This document shows positions 60,123-64,000 of a stretch of 64,000 nt of DNA, piece after piece. Positions within the stretch are counted from its first letter, which is position 1; each line of letters opens with the position of its first letter. The notes beneath the pieces are model-generated. The model ran no database searches. It had not been told where the DNA came from and saw only the letters and a program-made list of their open reading frames with translations. The position numbers were made by a program, and so were the translations under genes. This DNA is from Mytilus edulis. Its lineage: Eukaryota > Mollusca > Bivalvia > Mytilida > Mytilidae. The DNA is taken from positions 28,161,133-28,225,132 of the forward strand of contig NC_092346.1 of the NCBI RefSeq assembly GCF_963676685.1. Direction: 5' to 3'.

Positions 60123-60560
60123 TTTGCCTTTACAACCGTATGGTTTTGCAGTTCTCAGTTCACGTATCCAGTAGTATTTTCTTTGACTACGGAAAGTACT
60201 TGATACATGGTTAGATTTATTCTAGGAACTCGTCTCTCCTAAAATCAGGATCTTAAGTTATTTAATCAATCACTGTGCTGTTACTGTATTGTTGAAGCTA
60301 GTAGCGTTAGTGTAAATCGCTACAAATATCCATATGGATCTATCCGTATCCAGTCGCCATCAGATTTGCATTTACAACCGTAGTGTTTGCAGTTCACAGT
60401 TCTCGAATTCAATAGTCTTCTCATTGAATACGGAAATTTCTTTCTAGGAATTCGTCTCCCCTTTAATCAAAATCAAAAGTTATTTCAATCAATCACTGTT
60501 ACTGTACTGTTGAAGCTAGAAGTCTACGTGTAGATCACCACAAATATCTATATATATCTA
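60123..60560. repeat. 242-bp diverged tandem duplication
   Basis: TTTGCCTTTACAACCGT at 60124 and TTTGCATTTACAACCGT at 60365 begin two units that share CGTCTCNCCT, TCAATCACTG and TGTTGAAGCTAG. No coding sense seen. Confidence 0.65.
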
Positions 60561-61184
60561 GTAACCGTTACTTCGGAAACTCGTGTACTCTGGATTTGTA
60601 TGTTATCTTTAGTCCCAGAGTTTGATGTAAAAAGCTGTTACGAACTGTCATTATCTGTATTGCAATCCAATTTCGAAATGACACTCCGATATCGTTACAA
60701 AACGAGATGAAAAATCTTTTTCAAAAATGTTACTCCAACATGGTTACAAGACTAAATTAAAATCCCAGTCGTTACAAAAAAAAAAAAAGTAAAAACACAA
60801 AAATACTGAACTCCGAGGAAAATTCAAAAAGGAAAATCAAAAATCAAAAGGCAAAATCAAAAGTCCAAACACATCAAACGAATGGATAACAACTGTCATA
60901 TTCCTGACTTGGTACAGGCATTTTCTAATGTAGAAAATGGTGGATTGAACCTGGTTTTATAGCTAGCTAAACCTCTCACTTGTATGACAGTCGCATCAAA
61001 TTCCATTACATTGTCAACGATGCATGAACAAAACAAACATACTCAAAGAGTAAAAATGTCAAAAATAGGGGTACAACAGTCAATATTGTGTTATCATCTT
61101 AATATCACTACATAAACAACAAATGTAACAAAGTAGCACAAAAAGGCATACATCAAATTTAACATTCTCATTTTGCTTTTCTTA

Positions 61185-61690
61185 TACGGCTGAATTTATC
61201 TATGTAAAGTCTACCCATAAATGAAAGAAGGTTTTCATTACTGGTGTAAAATTGCGCGTTTGAAATTCGCACAGGTAGACATAAAAATAATTTTGTCGTA
61301 TGACGGCATACATAAATGCAGACTCACGTAAAGTAGATATAACAAAAAACAGACTTACAGTAAAAATAATAAATAAAATAATGGTGTGGTTCAAAGTATG
61401 ACGGGACACATAAGTACAGTTTCACGTCAAATACGGCTGAATTTATCTATGTAAAGTCTACCCATAAATGATAGAAGGTTTTCATTACTGGTGTAAAATT
61501 GTGCGTATGAAATTCGCACAGGTAGACATAAAAATAATTTTGTCGTATGACGGCATACATAAATGCAGACTCACGTAAAGTAGATATAACAAAAAACAGA
61601 TTTAACAGTAAAAGTAATAATAATAAATAAAATAATGGTGTGGTTCAAAGTATGACGGGATACATAAGTACAATTTCACGTCAAATGTAT
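61185..61690. repeat. 247-bp tandem duplication inside a Penelope-like 3'UTR
   Basis: ACGGCTGAATTTATCTATG starts at about 61185 and again at 61432, with near identity. A diverged third part follows to about 61860. Confidence 0.8.
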
Positions 61691-61926
61691 ATCATAAAAA
61701 ACAGACTAAACAGAAAAAGTAGTCTTATTGAATAAAATAGTTTAGTCATTCATAGTATGTCAAGATCCTTAAGTAAAAGTAATATCAATAAATGAAATAA
61801 TTTTGCCGTTCAAAGTATGTGGTTTTACGTAACCACAGAGTCACTTCAAATGAATATCTTAAAAAGACATATAAAAGAATACTATAATACGTAATTAAGA
61901 TGATAACAAACGTCAGTACGCAAAAT

Positions 61927-62958
61927 CTATACTTCAAGACCATCTTGTATTATTTGTGAAGTTGATACGGAATATTTATCAACAAGTTCTGGGTATCTTC
62001 CGATGAACTTTTTTAGAAAAAGGACGAGACGTTCTTTGACATACCCCTGGTTCATCAATTTTCTGCTCAGACACTGGTGACGTTTTACAAAGTCTGAATA
62101 GGAGCTACAAGCTCTTGAATACCTAATAAGTTGGGAAATGTATATTCCATATGCAGGTGAAGTTGGTATATTACTACTAAGGTGGGGGAAATTGATAATT
62201 TCAAAATTAAAATCGTCTCGTTTGTCATAGATTCTGGTACTGAGATGACTGTGTATGTCAAATTCGAGGTATAAGTCTAAAAATGAGGCAGAGGAAGCCG
62301 TGTCTGTGGTCTCTTTAATTTCTAGTTCTGGTGGGTATATTAATGGAATCCAATCAGAAAAGTTCGGATTGTTAATGGAAAGAACATCATCAATATATCT
62401 GAAAGTGAAATTAAATAACCTGGCTTCTTTGATCTTCTTGTTTTTGACAAGTGTCTGAAGGAACTCCGATTCATATGAAAATAAGAAGAGGTCGGCAAGG
62501 AGAGGCGCACAGTTCGTTCCCATAGGAATGCCGACAATTTGTTGAAAAAGTCTACCTCCAAATTCAACAAATATGTTGTCAATAAGAAACTCCAGCATAC
62601 TGATCACTTGTTCCTCTGTGTAGTATGTTTTACCCTTTTGTTCCTTATTAACAAAATCTGCCTTATGGTATCCCAAAGTGATAAATTTATAGCGTATGCT
62701 ACCATTTTTATGATGAAAAGCATTGTGAATTATTTCTTTTAGACGGGTTTTCAGTTTCACATGGGGAATGGTTGTATACAAGGTTGAAAAATCAAAAGTT
62801 TTAATACAAACACGTGATTCGTTCGTTTTTAACAGCATATATGACCAAAGCGACTTTTGTCCCACTGTGATTAAATATTTCATTTTCAGTTGCATCATAT
62901 TCCGTTCTGTTTTTATATTACCAGTATTCCGTTCATTTCCACCGATTATCACGTTCAA
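61927..62958 (-). CDS. Penelope-like reverse transcriptase, C-terminal two-thirds
   Basis: An open frame of 343 codons with no convincing ATG at its edge: it is bounded by TAG just upstream and the first codon is TTG. Motifs: FDFSTLYTTIPH (55-66, palm aspartate D56), an extended linker, QQIVGIPMGTNCAPLLADLF (139-158), RYIDD (187-191, catalytic pair intact), then SFLDLYLEFD and the thumb (YDKRDDFNFEI, GIYISQLIRYSRAC, RHQCLSRKLMNQGY). It ends at a natural stop. Compared with full Penelope-like proteins, the N-terminal RT0-RT2 region is missing or decayed, so the product is unlikely to be functional alone. The thumb matches the lineage-1 fragment at 11.44 kb. Confidence 0.75.
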   Translation of the reverse strand: MNVIIGGNERNTGNIKTERNMMQLKMKYLITVGQKSLWSYMLLKTNESRVCIKTFDFSTLYTTIPHVKLKTRLKEIIHNAFHHKNGSIRYKFITLGYHKADFVNKEQKGKTYYTEEQVISMLEFLIDNIFVEFGGRLFQQIVGIPMGTNCAPLLADLFLFSYESEFLQTLVKNKKIKEARLFNFTFRYIDDVLSINNPNFSDWIPLIYPPELEIKETTDTASSASFLDLYLEFDIHSHLSTRIYDKRDDFNFEIINFPHLSSNIPTSPAYGIYISQLIRYSRACSSYSDFVKRHQCLSRKLMNQGYVKERLVLFLKKFIGRYPELVDKYSVSTSQIIQDGLEV

Positions 62959-63174
62959 CTATGGATGACATAGGTAAGGCATCTTTATGAATTCCTTCCC
63001 GTTGCTGCTAATGCCACTACAAAAGAACGAAAGAATTGACAGTCTTCATCCTCCAAAATGGTATAAATTTGAATCCACCCTTTTTCTTAGAAATATGATC
63101 GTCTGTAATAGAACAAGAAAAAAGGGTCTACAAACTTTTAAAAAATACCAGCACTTTGATTTGATAGACCTGAA

Positions 63175-63245
63175 ATGACGCGTGTTTCGTCTACATAAGA
63201 CGCATTAGTGGTGATCGAATCAAAATAGCTGGTAGTTAAATCCAT
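63175..63245 (+). repeat. R1 fragment
   Basis: GACGCGTGTTTCGTCTACAT and AAGACGCATTAGTGG only. Confidence 0.5.
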
Positions 63246-63734
63246 AACTGTGGATTCACTATATTTTTTCGGGTACCAATTTTATTTGATTTTGTGGGTA
63301 AAGGTGATAATTTTCTATAGGCTTGAATGCCAAATCTGGTAAAACTACGAAATCAAACCTATTCAAAATATGTTTTTTTCCTCAATCAACGAAAATTGGT
63401 TCCTTAGAAAATGAGTGAAATGACAGTGCGAAGTTGATGAGCACTGAATATCAACAAGTTCCAAAAGATTGTGTCGAATTTACCTATGGGTATACATGTA
63501 TATGCCGCTGTGTCAAAAATATCGATGCTCATTCAACTGAGGTTAGTTGAAGACACCTTTGTTTGATCAAAATAGCTGCTGTACATATGTGGCATAACAA
63601 TGAATCCAATTCAAGAATCATGAAAATTGTATGAAACTATTATGGGAAATTCAATCTCGAGCCTGTGTCTATAAACTCATCTGTGCAAGCAACGTTAGAA
63701 AGAGAAAATAAATAAAATTATGGTTTCATGATAG

Positions 63735-63870
63735 TTATCGAAGGTACCAGGATTATAATTTAGTACGCCAGACGCGCTTTTCGACTACACAAGACTCATC
63801 AGTGACGCTAATAATAAAAATATTTACAAAGCCAAACAAGTACAAAGTTGAAGAGCATTGAAATCTTTAT
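63735..63870 (+). repeat. R1 5' half
   Basis: TATCGAAGGTACCAGGATTA, TAGTACGCCAGACGCGCTTT and CAAAGTTGAAGAGCATTGAA, then other sequence. Confidence 0.7.
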
Positions 63871-64000
63871 TGAATTTAGGATGAAATTCTGTTACATGAA
63901 GGTTTTACTACTAGTATCAAATACACTTAAGGTGGCTCGGGACTATTCAAAGTTTCTATCAGAAGTGCCGTATTTTTTGATATTTTATTCTTTACAGAAA

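Larger units (their letters stand above)
60785..62958 (-). mobile_element. Penelope-like element, lineage 2, best copy
   Basis: An RT frame (61927-62958) is followed on the minus strand by about 1.1 kb of non-coding sequence. That contains a 247-bp tandem duplication (61185-61690) and the 'TGTCATATTCCTGACTTGGT' terminal block (60785-61100). A second copy at 56500-57490 shows the same RT-to-terminal-block order, so the terminal block belongs to the element. It is 5'-truncated, with no endonuclease domain seen. Confidence 0.72.

Overview
This is an AT-rich (roughly two-thirds A+T), intron-rich, repeat-dense animal nuclear sequence. The dispersed repeats are of kinds I associate with marine mussels (Mytilus-like bivalves). 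That species-level guess comes from memory of repeat families; I ran no search.

Genes. The dominant gene is a complete 10-exon minus-strand gene (35039 down to 16152) for a 1,113-residue, 12-pass RND/Dispatched-like membrane protein. All splice sites are GT-AG and all phases agree. Its introns hold most of the repeats between 16.5 and 34.7 kb. Upstream (43.8-58.9 kb, minus strand) lies a duplicated terminal block of an unidentified gene. Two paralogous 160-bp exons (A at 45.6 kb, A' at 58.8 kb) each end in phase 1, and each is followed by phase-1-compatible terminal exons encoding extremely Lys-rich, Gly/Asp-containing, SPKK-bearing tails (54.2 kb; 44.5 kb, decayed; 43.8 kb). An orphan terminal exon of another minus-strand gene is at 9.07-9.76 kb. 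A weak exon candidate is at about 0.32-0.44 kb.

Mobile elements. A nearly pristine 3,580-bp Ty3/gypsy-type LTR retrotransposon (47979-51558) sits between the two A/K blocks. It has 544-bp LTRs with 4 mismatches, a 4-bp target duplication, a tRNA-Leu-type primer site and a polypurine tract. It encodes only gag-protease, fused in frame to a scrap of the integrase C-terminus, and the protease triplet is D-R-G. Two lineages of Penelope-like elements are present. Comparing copies shows that two otherwise anonymous dispersed repeats are their 3' untranslated regions. There is also a LINE 3' fragment, a tRNA-derived SINE, a 660-bp inverted-repeat element, two 449-bp whole-length palindromic elements of identical length, and many copies of a short dispersed repeat called R1 here.

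Tandem arrays include a 183-bp array with a dimeric higher-order pattern inside intron 1 of the Dispatched-like gene, plus several short local duplications. I see no rRNA gene, functional tRNA, CRISPR or prokaryotic feature.
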